64,000 nucleotides of DNA, taken from Lachnospiraceae bacterium. Lineage in GTDB: Bacteria > Bacillota > Clostridia > Lachnospirales > Lachnospiraceae. Below are positions 35,206-43,921 of this stretch, one piece after another. The stretch is from positions 27,211 to 91,210 of the forward strand of contig CABJAV010000012.1 in NCBI GenBank assembly GCA_902363675.1, in the 5' to 3' direction. Both the position numbers and the translations under genes were made by a program. The number at the start of each line of letters is the position of its first letter. Position 1 is the stretch's first letter. The notes beneath the pieces were generated by a model. The model saw only the letters and a list, made by a program, of their open reading frames with translations. It made no database searches and had not been told where the DNA came from.

Positions 35206-35862
35206 ATGTTTCAATTAGAAAATGTTAATAAAATTTACAAAAATAAGGAGACCGAATTTAAAGCTTTAGACAATATTTCATTGGAAATAGCAGATCAGGA
35301 AATTCTTTCAATTATCGGCACTTCCGGCTCCGGGAAGACAACCTTGCTCAATATAATGAGCACGGTTGCTCCCCTTTCGAGCGGGCGTATAAATTACAAC
35401 GGTATGATGTTAGATACTCTAACACAGTCTGAATCTGCTGATTTACGCTTGCATAAATTTGGTTTTGTATTTCAAAAATATTACTTACTTCCAACTTTAA
35501 ATATTTATGACAATATCTGTCTTCCACTTATCTTAGCAGACAAATCCCCAAAGCCTGACTACATAAATGAATTATGTGAAGTTCTTGAACTCACCGATCA
35601 ATTAAAAAAGATGCCAACCCAATTATCTGGAGGCCAGCAACAAAGAGCAGCTATTGCAAGAGCACTCATTATGCGACCAGAAGTTATTTTTGCAGATGAG
35701 CCTACCGGAAATCTGGATAGCCATAACAGCCAAAAAGTTATGCACCTTCTTTTAGAATGCGCTAAAAGATATCAACAAACCGTCATCTATGTGACCCATG
35801 ATACCCACCTGGCGGCATTGGCAGATCGTCAAATTCAAATAAAGGATGGACGAATTGTATGA
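35206..35862 (+). CDS. ABC transporter ATP-binding protein (MacB/LolD/BceA type)
   Basis: 218 aa. Walker A GTSGSGKTTLL, Q-loop VFQKYYLLPTLNIYDNI, signature LSGGQQQRAAIARAL, Walker B VIFADEPTGNLD and H-loop VTHDTHLA are all present. This subfamily pairs with FtsX-type permeases that act in mechanotransmission, peptide efflux or antimicrobial resistance. The stop overlaps the permease start by 4 nt (ATGA). Confidence 0.95.
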   Translation: MFQLENVNKIYKNKETEFKALDNISLEIADQEILSIIGTSGSGKTTLLNIMSTVAPLSSGRINYNGMMLDTLTQSESADLRLHKFGFVFQKYYLLPTLNIYDNICLPLILADKSPKPDYINELCEVLELTDQLKKMPTQLSGGQQQRAAIARALIMRPEVIFADEPTGNLDSHNSQKVMHLLLECAKRYQQTVIYVTHDTHLAALADRQIQIKDGRIV

Positions 35863-38321
35863 AAAAGAAATTTAAAAAACAAATATTCTATAGTTTTCTT
35901 TATGAGCGCAAATATATTGTCTGGGTATTTTTAACCTGCTTTCTGTCAGCTCTTCTATTTTTCGGATATTGCGTAATGCACGAATCCAACCAGAAAAGTA
36001 TTCTCAATGATATGATAGCCACTTATGGTTCCTATTCATACAATATCTCCGGTATTGAAAATTCCGACTTACATTTTGTTACCAATGATACCAATACAAA
36101 ATCGTATACAATCTCTCAGGAACAAAATGTAACATTTGACGATAAAACATTTCACTATATTATCGCATCCAAAAATTTTTTTGAATATGCCAACTATCGT
36201 ATTGTAGATGGAAAATATCCAACAAATGAAAACGAAATTCTAGCACCTAAATGGTATCTGTTTCAACTTGGTCTTCATCCAGACAATATGATTGGAAGTA
36301 AAATCACCTTGAAAAATCCCGATACAAATGAACTGGAAACAAAAATTGTATCGGGACTGGTTGTCAATTATAAATCCAGCATTACTTCTGATAATAACAA
36401 TGCTTTTTTCATTTTTTCAGACAATTATGTAAAGTATAAAAATACAACAAACCATATATATGTCGTTGCTAATAACTTAAAAAATCTGGATTCCTACGTA
36501 TATCATCTGGCAACTGCCTCCAACAAACTGGATAAAAATGTGTATGATTATGAACTAAATGAAGTTTTGCTTGAAACACTTGGATATACCCAGGCCGGTC
36601 GTTTGGAACATCGCAAAAACTTTGGCATTTACTTGTGTATTATGGCTTTAATCATCGCTTTCATAAGTATCATTCTTGTAAATACTCTGACCGTATGCCT
36701 GTTAAAATGGAAACCTTCCCTGCAGGTGTATAAAATTATTGGCGCTAACATGATGAATATAAAACTTCATATTATTGTTCTGTTTTTAATCACTATTATT
36801 GCCGGAATTCTTTTTGGCTATTTTCTAGGAACAATATTTTTCTACTTTGCTGTGACACACATATTTCATATGAAATTCGAATTATCCATTATCTGGCTGT
36901 TTGCAGAAAGTATATGTGAAATACTTATTTTACTTATGCTACTGACCTATAAATTGAATTCCTATGAAAGCAGTTCCTCGGAACAAATACTAACCGGCTA
37001 TTCAACGGATCATCAGGGAACCATGCACACTTTATTTGGTAAAAAATTATTTGGAATGACCAAACTATCCTTTCGAAACTTTAAACTATATGGAAGAAAA
37101 AAGCTTATCAATATTTTATCGATTTCACTTTGTATTCTGCTTTTATTAGCAATAAGTATACAGTTTAAAGAACAAACAAAAACAACGGACAACAACAATT
37201 CCTATAAGTATCTGGTCAAATTTGAAGATTACTACAATGTCTGTCTGAAAGCATCTCCCGATGAAGTAGACAGTCTTAGAAAAATCAGTAATAAAGTCCG
37301 TGATCTTTGCGTTAAAAATAAAATTACGCAGTATTACTGTAATGGAACAACTCTCGATTGGAAGCTTCCCAAAAGCAAGCTTGGAGAGGATTTCAAAAAA
37401 GATTTGGAAACGACAGCTTCTGGCATCACTTTGCTGCATAATTCCCAAAAGGATATCGATATTGATTTGGTTCTAATGGGATATTCTCAGCCTATGATTG
37501 CAGAACTTATGCAATCTTCAGATTCAAATCATACCATTCTGGAGAATGGAAATGGTATTTTTCTCTCCCGCAAAACCAATCTCGACGGAAACGGCGGACA
37601 AAGTATTCTCTCGATGATTGGACAAAACTATAAGATATCCACACTTCAAATGGATTCTTCCAAACAGGATTGGGAAGACCTGTCGATAAATATTACGGAC
37701 GAAACCGACCATCTGTTAGTGTATCCTTCCGATACCTCAAACAGTCTGTGTCTAATTATCGATATTGATCAGTACAATCACTATTTTAACAATGACTTTG
37801 TTTCTTCTTTCTATTTGAAAGATATCGATCCTGCGGTCATGGATGAAATGCAAGCGATTTTAAGTGACAATACCTATGTACAATTCATTAATCTGGATGA
37901 TCAGACAACACTCTTACAGCAAGGGAAACTGCGCCGTTTAATTCTTATGATTGTAATTTTATGCAGTTGCTGTCTCTTTTCATTAATGAATATACAAATA
38001 CAAAATATTTTTGAATTTGATTATCGAAAACAGGAATTATATCTGCTGAAACTAATCGGAATATCAAAACCAAAACATTTTATCCTAATTGCACTTGAAT
38101 CATCCTATACTTACTTCATAGGCCTGTTTGCAGGATTAGGTCTTTCTAAAATACTAAAGGTTTTTTTATACCATATGGGAATTTTAAAAGATAGCCAGCT
38201 TGGCTGGATATTTGTACTTACCAGCAGTATTACAATCCTCATTTTTATGCTTTGCTCTATTCTTCTTACCTGTCGTAAATATGGGAAATACACAAATGAA
38301 GCTGTTACACTAAGCAATTAG
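35859..38321 (+). CDS. FtsX-like ABC transporter permease
   Basis: 820 aa. A first membrane helix lies near residue 20-40, then an extracytoplasmic domain of ~215 residues. A block of three to four helices (~255-365) and another helix near 415-435 follow. A second large extracytoplasmic domain (~440-690) and three final helices (~695-810) complete it. This duplicated FtsX layout matches single-chain permeases of bacitracin/lantibiotic-type or toxin-associated transporters. It is translationally coupled to the ATPase. No four-gene BceRS module is present; control appears to be by the upstream LytTR system. Confidence 0.88.
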   Translation: MKKKFKKQIFYSFLYERKYIVWVFLTCFLSALLFFGYCVMHESNQKSILNDMIATYGSYSYNISGIENSDLHFVTNDTNTKSYTISQEQNVTFDDKTFHYIIASKNFFEYANYRIVDGKYPTNENEILAPKWYLFQLGLHPDNMIGSKITLKNPDTNELETKIVSGLVVNYKSSITSDNNNAFFIFSDNYVKYKNTTNHIYVVANNLKNLDSYVYHLATASNKLDKNVYDYELNEVLLETLGYTQAGRLEHRKNFGIYLCIMALIIAFISIILVNTLTVCLLKWKPSLQVYKIIGANMMNIKLHIIVLFLITIIAGILFGYFLGTIFFYFAVTHIFHMKFELSIIWLFAESICEILILLMLLTYKLNSYESSSSEQILTGYSTDHQGTMHTLFGKKLFGMTKLSFRNFKLYGRKKLINILSISLCILLLLAISIQFKEQTKTTDNNNSYKYLVKFEDYYNVCLKASPDEVDSLRKISNKVRDLCVKNKITQYYCNGTTLDWKLPKSKLGEDFKKDLETTASGITLLHNSQKDIDIDLVLMGYSQPMIAELMQSSDSNHTILENGNGIFLSRKTNLDGNGGQSILSMIGQNYKISTLQMDSSKQDWEDLSINITDETDHLLVYPSDTSNSLCLIIDIDQYNHYFNNDFVSSFYLKDIDPAVMDEMQAILSDNTYVQFINLDDQTTLLQQGKLRRLILMIVILCSCCLFSLMNIQIQNIFEFDYRKQELYLLKLIGISKPKHFILIALESSYTYFIGLFAGLGLSKILKVFLYHMGILKDSQLGWIFVLTSSITILIFMLCSILLTCRKYGKYTNEAVTLSN

Positions 38322-38337
38322 TACAACAGCTTCATTT
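38294..38337. terminator. Terminator at the end of the ABC operon
   Basis: Stem AAATGAAGCTGTT/AACAGCTTCATTT with six T residues on the plus strand. The left arm lies inside the permease coding sequence. It also separates the operon from the convergent XRE-cupin gene. Confidence 0.85.
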
Positions 38338-38350
38338 TTTCATGATATGA

Positions 38351-38914
38351 TTATCTTAAATTTGTATAATCCAAAAAGAAACACATGCAACTGACTCTTT
38401 CGGTTCCTTCATTCCGGTATATATGCGGCTGATCCGTCTCGAACTTGTACACCTGTTCCTTATGAACCTCCTGTACATGATCGTGACACTCTACCGTCAA
38501 TATTCCTTCAATAACTGTGAGATATTCCCGCGTTTTCTCCCCATGGCTTCCGCTTGTATATACACCGCCGGGCTCCACATCGATGCGATATACTTCCACC
38601 GACTGTGAATCCTCATAAGGAAAACACGTCCATACTTTGTACTGGCCTTCCAGTTCCTTCGTTGGGATCATCGCATCCGGTGATACGAGACAAAAATCCA
38701 TGCGGGGCGGATCGATCAGTTTCTGAAACTCAATGCGCAGTCCACTGGTGATCTTTCCCAACACACCGAGCGAAGGATTGGCCGTGCCTTTTTCGATCTG
38801 TGCCAGCATACTCTTGCTTACGCCGGTCTGCTCAGCCACCTGATCAAGACTCATTCCTTTTGACTGGCGAATCCGTTTTAAATTTTCCGATACATTATGT
38901 GATAAATAATCCAT
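38351..38914 (-). CDS. XRE-cupin transcriptional regulator
   Basis: 187 aa. The N-terminal helix-turn-helix (NLKRIRQSKGMSLDQVAEQTGVSKSMLAQIEKGTANPSLGVLGKI) is joined to a C-terminal cupin (VEVYRIDVEPGGVYTSGSHGEKTREYLTVIEGILTVE). This architecture is shared with PuuR-like regulators of amine and amino acid catabolism. Two ATGs are possible (38920 and 38914); the second is 8 nt from GGAG and is preferred. It is the last gene of the leftward-oriented cluster and has its own promoter. Confidence 0.9.
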   Translation of the reverse strand: MDYLSHNVSENLKRIRQSKGMSLDQVAEQTGVSKSMLAQIEKGTANPSLGVLGKITSGLRIEFQKLIDPPRMDFCLVSPDAMIPTKELEGQYKVWTCFPYEDSQSVEVYRIDVEPGGVYTSGSHGEKTREYLTVIEGILTVECHDHVQEVHKEQVYKFETDQPHIYRNEGTERVSCMCFFLDYTNLR

Positions 38915-38944
38915 CGTCATTTCTCCACATTTCCTTTTCTTCTT

Positions 38945-38973
38945 ATTCTACTATAAGATCATTCGCAGGTCAA
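38945..38973 (-). promoter_or_regulatory. Promoter of the XRE-cupin gene
   Basis: Minus strand TTGACC (38968-38973) N17 TAGAAT (38945-38950), immediately after the dehydrogenase gene. Confidence 0.7.
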
Positions 38974-38985
38974 AAGGCGTTCTTT

Positions 38986-40170
38986 CTATAAAGCTTTTTT
39001 GTATAACATCTCAATATCACATTGACGTGAGGACCGTGGATTTACCGCAATGTTTCCGCTCTTCATCGCATCCACTGCCATCGCCTCAATCTTGCTTTCA
39101 ATCTCTTCCCGTGTAACTTCACCTGTTTTACTTGCCTGATTGATTGCTATGGTCAGATTCTCCGGAATGCCAATATCTGCACAAAGACTGTGGATTGCAT
39201 CCACCAGCATCATCGGTTCAAAATCGTCTGTATATGCCGGAACCGGACTGATATCATTATAAATGGTCAGGTATCTTCCGTGATCTGCCAGCGCATTGTA
39301 CTCTGCTACCACTGGAAGAAGAACCGCATTGGCCACGCCGTGTGGCACATCAAAAAATGCGCTCACCGGATGACTCATGGCATGGACATTGCCAAGTCTT
39401 GCAAATGAGAATGCAATTCCTGCAAAAAGCGAACCAACCATCATCGCCTCAGCAGCTTCCATGTCCCCGCGATTTGCCACAAAACGGCGAATGTTCTTTC
39501 CAATCAGCGCCATCGCTTTTTCTGCCATAGCATCCGAAAACGGAGAGGCCGCTGTGGAAATATAAGCTTCCTCTGCATGAATAAAAGCATCAATGCCACA
39601 GGCTGCCGCCACACTTGCCGGTGCTGTCGTAATCAGTTCCGCATCGAGAATTGCATATGCCGGAAGCAACTCATAACTGAATACCGTAAGCTTGTAGTCT
39701 CTGCTGTGATCCGTAATTACCGAAAATGCGGTGACCTCGGAACCTGTTCCAGCGGTCGTTGGAATCGCGATCAGAGGAATGATTGGTCCCGGCACCTTAT
39801 GCGCACCTTCATATTCGGTGATGCTTCCGCCGTACTTTGCAACCACACCGACTGCTTTTGCAACATCCATCGGGGATCCGCCGCCAAATGCGACAATAAA
39901 ATCAGCGCCCGATTCCTTAAATTTCTCCGTTGCCTTCTCAACCGTTGCAACCGAAGGGTTTGCTTCAATCTCTGTAAACGCATCGGTTTTTATATCCACC
40001 GTCTTTAAATAATCGGCTGCTTTTTCTACCAGTCCCATCTTTGCCAGATGTGGACCGGAAATAATAAATGCATGGGAACCGCCAAGTTTCTTTGCGATCT
40101 CCGGCAACTTTGCCAGACTTCCTTTTCCCACTGTAATATCCTGTGGAACCGAAAAATTAAATGTATTCAT
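38986..40170 (-). CDS. Iron-containing alcohol dehydrogenase
   Basis: 394 aa group III dehydrogenase, cytosolic, NAD(P)-dependent. The nucleotide-binding GGGSPMDVAKAVG (residues ~95-107) and TTAGTGSEVT are intact. Metal ligands are in AAACGIDAFIHAEEAYIS and in NVHAMSHPVSAFFDVPHGVAN. Family members include 4-hydroxybutyrate, butanol and 1,3-propanediol dehydrogenases. Next to a class III aminotransferase and an amino acid permease, reduction of the semialdehyde left by transamination is the likeliest job. Confidence 0.9.
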   Translation of the reverse strand: MNTFNFSVPQDITVGKGSLAKLPEIAKKLGGSHAFIISGPHLAKMGLVEKAADYLKTVDIKTDAFTEIEANPSVATVEKATEKFKESGADFIVAFGGGSPMDVAKAVGVVAKYGGSITEYEGAHKVPGPIIPLIAIPTTAGTGSEVTAFSVITDHSRDYKLTVFSYELLPAYAILDAELITTAPASVAAACGIDAFIHAEEAYISTAASPFSDAMAEKAMALIGKNIRRFVANRGDMEAAEAMMVGSLFAGIAFSFARLGNVHAMSHPVSAFFDVPHGVANAVLLPVVAEYNALADHGRYLTIYNDISPVPAYTDDFEPMMLVDAIHSLCADIGIPENLTIAINQASKTGEVTREEIESKIEAMAVDAMKSGNIAVNPRSSRQCDIEMLYKKAL

Positions 40171-40205
40171 ATCTGTAATCCGTCCTTTCTTCGAATAACC
40201 CTTTT

Positions 40206-41729
40206 TTAACTTGCTTTTCTTGCAAGTACACGATCGATGGCTGCATCAATGACTTTATCGAGTTCAACATCGTCGGCCTCCGGCATCAGAGTTGCTGCAT
40301 CCTCGTCAGAAATCAGTTCAACAAGAATACCAAAGGATTCTTTGTATTTCTTCTTACAAATAGCATAGAATACGACACCAAGTGCACACCAGCCAAGTAC
40401 TATGATCCACTCCTGAAGAATCAGGTTCCCGCCACTTCCCGGAATGCAGTACATCGCTACCATAAATCCGGACATGATCACTGCCATTGTTCCGAAAAAC
40501 TTATATGCAGGCACCTTGTATGGTCTTGGCATATCCGGTTCTTTTTTTCTCAAAATCATAAAGGAAAGTGCAACCATGCAGTATGCGAAACAGCATCCGA
40601 AGTTACCGGCATCACTGATCCATACGAGCATCTTTCGTCCTGCAAACGGTGCAAGCATGGTCAACGCACCGATGAGAATCAGGGAATTGACCGGGGTCTT
40701 GTGCTTTGGATGTAACTTTGCAAAAAACTTCGGAATCATATAAGACTCAGCCATGGAATACATCGCACGGGAACCACCGAGCAGGAAAGAGTTCCATGAA
40801 GTAACAATTCCGCACATACCACCTACAATGATGACTTTTGCCATGACTTTTGTGTGAAAAGCCGCCGCCATCGCATCTGCGGTAACCAGTCCGGTTGTCT
40901 GCTGTGATGCAACAATTGCACCTGAATTCATAACAAGACCAACAGCTACAATGACAAGTGCATAAAAGATAACAGCCAATACAACAGATAAAATTAAAAT
41001 TTTACCAATTTTCTTTGCCGGAACGTTAATCTCCTCTGCTGCCTGTGGAATAACGTCAAATCCGATAAAATAGAATGGTGACAGTGCTGCAACACCGATA
41101 ATTGCCTTAATGTTCACACCGGCAGAAGCACCTGCAAACATCTGTCCATTCAGATTGTCAGCAGAACCATTGATGACAGAAGCCACAATTAACAGGATTC
41201 CGGCTCCACCAATGATACAGGTCAGAACGGTCTGTAAAATTGCAGCGGTTTTTGCTCCGATAATATTGATCAACATAATCAAAAATGCCACAACAATTGC
41301 CACGATTAACCAGGATGCATAAATATCAAATCCGGCTACCGTATACAGATAACCCTTCAAAAATCCCGGCCATAAATAAGTGATAATCGTAGGAAAAGCG
41401 CAAGCCTCAAAGCAGGCAACGCTGACATAACCAAGTACGATCATCCATGTACAAATGAAAGAACCGGTTGCTCCCATTGCACGATAACTGAACACGTGCT
41501 CGCCACCACACTGTGGCATTGCTGCTGTCAGCTCTGCGTAAGTCATACCTACGAAGAAAATCATGATACCACCGATGACAAATCCAAGTGCGGCACCAAG
41601 TACACCACCTTTTTCAATCCAGCCTCCGGTCGAAACGACCCAGCCCCATCCAATCATAGCGCCGAATGCAATTACAAGGATGTCCCAGGCATTCAGTACT
41701 TTGTTAAATTCTGATTTTTTCTGCTCCAT
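40206..41729 (-). CDS. APC superfamily amino acid permease
   Basis: 507 aa with about twelve membrane helices. The typical start of the APC fold is AWDILVIAFGAMIGWGWVVSTGGWI, followed by YAELTAAMPQCGGEHVFSYRA. ALSPFYFIGFDVIPQAAEEINVPAKKIG and a hydrophilic C-terminal tail of ~45 residues complete it. It probably imports (or exchanges) the amino acid or amine used by the aminotransferase. An AGGAGG site is just upstream. Confidence 0.92.
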   Translation of the reverse strand: MEQKKSEFNKVLNAWDILVIAFGAMIGWGWVVSTGGWIEKGGVLGAALGFVIGGIMIFFVGMTYAELTAAMPQCGGEHVFSYRAMGATGSFICTWMIVLGYVSVACFEACAFPTIITYLWPGFLKGYLYTVAGFDIYASWLIVAIVVAFLIMLINIIGAKTAAILQTVLTCIIGGAGILLIVASVINGSADNLNGQMFAGASAGVNIKAIIGVAALSPFYFIGFDVIPQAAEEINVPAKKIGKILILSVVLAVIFYALVIVAVGLVMNSGAIVASQQTTGLVTADAMAAAFHTKVMAKVIIVGGMCGIVTSWNSFLLGGSRAMYSMAESYMIPKFFAKLHPKHKTPVNSLILIGALTMLAPFAGRKMLVWISDAGNFGCCFAYCMVALSFMILRKKEPDMPRPYKVPAYKFFGTMAVIMSGFMVAMYCIPGSGGNLILQEWIIVLGWCALGVVFYAICKKKYKESFGILVELISDEDAATLMPEADDVELDKVIDAAIDRVLARKAS

Positions 41730-41742
41730 ATCCTGTTACCTC

Positions 41743-42348
41743 CTATTCGTGAAATACTTTCTTTGCTACGCTTTCAATCAATTCCGCTGTGCCATCCACA
41801 CCCAGAAGGCTGCTGTCTATGAGCATGTCCCTGTTGTGACGATCGCCTCGGTTGCTTCCGGTCAGCGCCATATGACGTTTGTGATATCGCTTGTCTTTTT
41901 CCATAATGAAAAGCTTTGCATCATCTTCTGACAGATTGTGACTTTCCATTACATTTTTAATTCTCACCTCATCCGGTGAATAAATGAAAATACGTAAAAT
42001 TGGTTTATGTTCCTTTAAAATATAATCAGCTGAACGACCGATGATCACACAGGATTCCCGGTCAGATAATTTTCGAATGATTGTTTTCTGGACGTGAATT
42101 GCACGCTCTGTCAAATCCGCATATTTGGAAAAAGATCCACGGACATCACCTTCTGCACCTTTTCCGGCAATGGTAACACCTTCCTCAACTTTTTCCATAA
42201 TGTCTTTCGGTATTCCTACTTCTTTAATAATCTCGTCTACCGTTTCGCGATCATAAAACTTGATTCCCAGATCTTCTGCAACTTTTTTACCGATCTGGTT
42301 TCCTTTTGCGCCATATTCGCATCCTATTGTAATAACAAGATGTGCCAT
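41743..42348 (-). CDS. Cytidylate-kinase-like protein with a degenerate P-loop
   Basis: 201 aa protein of the Cytidylate_kin2 family. The nucleotide-binding loop reads VITIGCEYGAKGNQIGKKVAEDLG. In family members this is usually REYGSGGREIG, so the Ser/Gly before the lysine is altered. The NMP-binding and LID-like RYHKRHMALTGSNRGD regions are present. Metabolic CMP kinase activity is doubtful. The family recurs in Clostridia beside transporters with no known role. It sits 13 nt before the permease gene. Confidence 0.8.
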   Translation of the reverse strand: MAHLVITIGCEYGAKGNQIGKKVAEDLGIKFYDRETVDEIIKEVGIPKDIMEKVEEGVTIAGKGAEGDVRGSFSKYADLTERAIHVQKTIIRKLSDRESCVIIGRSADYILKEHKPILRIFIYSPDEVRIKNVMESHNLSEDDAKLFIMEKDKRYHKRHMALTGSNRGDRHNRDMLIDSSLLGVDGTAELIESVAKKVFHE

Positions 42349-42373
42349 CGTTTACCCCTCTCTTCTACACGAA

Positions 42374-42409
42374 ACAAGGGCGCACGAAACAACTTCGTGA
42401 CGCCCTTGT
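42374..42409 (-). other. Strong intergenic hairpin
   Basis: Fifteen-bp stem ACAAGGGCG + CACGAA / TTCGTG + CGCCCTTGT with one bulged A and a 5-nt loop, between the aminotransferase stop and the kinase-like gene. The minus-strand sequence after it (TTTCGTG) is a poor U-tract, so partial termination or mRNA stabilisation is likelier than full termination. Confidence 0.65.
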
Positions 42410-42454
42410 CCTGATTTCTTATGTGTGTGTATACAAATTAACGTATGATCGATT

Positions 42455-43669
42455 TTATGAAAGTGATTTTACTGTCTCATCAAGGATTTCGAATGCCTTA
42501 TCACATTCCTCCTCGCTGACGATAAGTGGTGGAACCATACGAATGATATGTGCACCGATGGCTGTGATCAGCATCTTTCTGTCAAATGCACCATGTTTCA
42601 CATCTACACCTGAGATTGTGTCATCAAACTCAACACCTACGAGAAGTCCCTGATGTCTTACTTCTTTTACATGAGGAAGTTTCTCAAGCTTTGCTGCAAA
42701 GTAATCGCCGACTTTCTTTGCATTTCCTGCCAGATCTCTGTCAAGCAGTTCTCCAACTTCTGCTAATGCTGCTGCACAGCAAACCGGATGTCCACCAAAT
42801 GTTGTTCCATGAGAACCAGGTGTAAATGCTTTTGCAACTTCCTCGGTTGCACAGATTGCACCAATTGGCATTCCACCGCCAAGTCCCTTTGCCATAGAAA
42901 CGATATCCGGCTTGATGCCATAGTTCATGTAGCTCATTACAGCTCCTGTTCTGCACCATCCTGTCTGAACCTCGTCAATCAGAAGGAGCATTCCCTTTTC
43001 GTCACAGAACTCGCGGAGGCCTTTCATAAACTCTGGTGTTGCAGGATGTACACCACCTTCGCCCTGTACCGGCTCAATCATGATAGCGATTGTGTTCTCT
43101 GTACATGCATCTTTGAATGCCTTCAGGTCATTGTAAGGAGCATAAGAGAAACCGTATGTCATAGGTCCGAATCCAACCTGACATCCATTTCCCGGCTGAC
43201 CGGTTGCTGACATGGCACCGAATGTTCTTCCGTGGAAACCATCTTTTGCTGTTACGATGTGATATCTGTTTGGACCATATTTTTCAATACCATATTTACG
43301 GGCCATCTTGATCATAGCTTCGTTTGCTTCGGTACCGGAGTTCTGGTAGAAGATCTTGTCCATTCCGATTGCCTTACAAACTTTCTCAGCAAGTAATGCC
43401 TGAGGAATTGTATATGGATAGTTGAATGTATGCATGATGTCATCTACCTGATCCTTAACTGCTGCAACAACCTTAGGGTTGCGGCTGCCTGCATTGTTTA
43501 CTGCAATTCCTGCATAAAAATCGAGGTATGGAGTTCCTTTTTCATCATAGAGATACATGCCCTCAGCTGTCTCTGCCAGGAAATCGAAACGCTCATATGT
43601 CTCGATCATATATTTACTTACTTTGTCCTTAATGTCCTGTACGGTTAATCCTGTGTCCTTTAATTTCAT
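42455..43669 (-). CDS. Class III PLP-dependent aminotransferase (GABA/acetylornithine type)
   Basis: 404 aa cytosolic enzyme moving an omega- or alpha-amino group to a 2-oxo acid. [30 protein letters not shown] and the PLP lysine motif [14 protein letters not shown] are all intact, followed by the phosphate loop [16 protein letters not shown]. It could be acetylornithine, putrescine or 4-aminobutyrate aminotransferase. No arginine-biosynthesis gene is nearby. A permease and an Fe-dehydrogenase follow, favouring a catabolic role. Leader and promoter are described separately. Confidence 0.88.
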   Translation of the reverse strand: MKLKDTGLTVQDIKDKVSKYMIETYERFDFLAETAEGMYLYDEKGTPYLDFYAGIAVNNAGSRNPKVVAAVKDQVDDIMHTFNYPYTIPQALLAEKVCKAIGMDKIFYQNSGTEANEAMIKMARKYGIEKYGPNRYHIVTAKDGFHGRTFGAMSATGQPGNGCQVGFGPMTYGFSYAPYNDLKAFKDACTENTIAIMIEPVQGEGGVHPATPEFMKGLREFCDEKGMLLLIDEVQTGWCRTGAVMSYMNYGIKPDIVSMAKGLGGGMPIGAICATEEVAKAFTPGSHGTTFGGHPVCCAAALAEVGELLDRDLAGNAKKVGDYFAAKLEKLPHVKEVRHQGLLVGVEFDDTISGVDVKHGAFDRKMLITAIGAHIIRMVPPLIVSEEECDKAFEILDETVKSLS

Positions 43670-43698
43670 AATATAATTCCTCCTTAATTTTAAGTAAT

Positions 43699-43740
43699 AA
43701 AAAAGAGCAAAGCGACCTCATCGGTAAGCATCTTTGCTCT
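43699..43740 (-). promoter_or_regulatory. Terminator-like attenuator in the aminotransferase leader
   Basis: Stem AGAGCAAAG/CTTTGCTCT (43704-43712/43732-43740) with six U residues on the minus strand. It lies after the aminotransferase promoter and before its GGAGG site, so it can stop transcription within the leader. The loop sequence does not match a riboswitch I recognise. Confidence 0.6.
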
Positions 43741-43769
43741 AAATTTTGTCTATTATTTTGTACAGCTAT

Positions 43770-43798
43770 ACAATAGCACGTTCATTATATTATGTCAA
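43770..43798 (-). promoter_or_regulatory. Promoter of the aminotransferase operon
   Basis: Minus strand TTGACA (43793-43798) N17 TATTGT (43770-43775). A TTGTA-N6-TACAA palindrome spans the -10 and start region, and further TGTACA motifs occur at 43868 and 43899. These could be sites for the XRE-cupin regulator. Confidence 0.75.
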
Positions 43799-43830
43799 CA
43801 TCTTTTTAAAAAAACTTTTAATTCAGTAAA

Positions 43831-43852
43831 AAAAGCCTGTTTCTGGGCTTTT
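43831..43852 (-). terminator. Intrinsic terminator of the ppk operon
   Basis: Stem AAAAGCC/GGCTTTT with seven U residues on the minus strand, about 70 nt beyond the ppk stop. Confidence 0.8.
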
Positions 43853-43921
43853 CTGCTGTATTATAATGTACAACCGCATTCTTTTGTGCACTATATTGTA
43901 CATTTTGTTTTGTGTATTATA

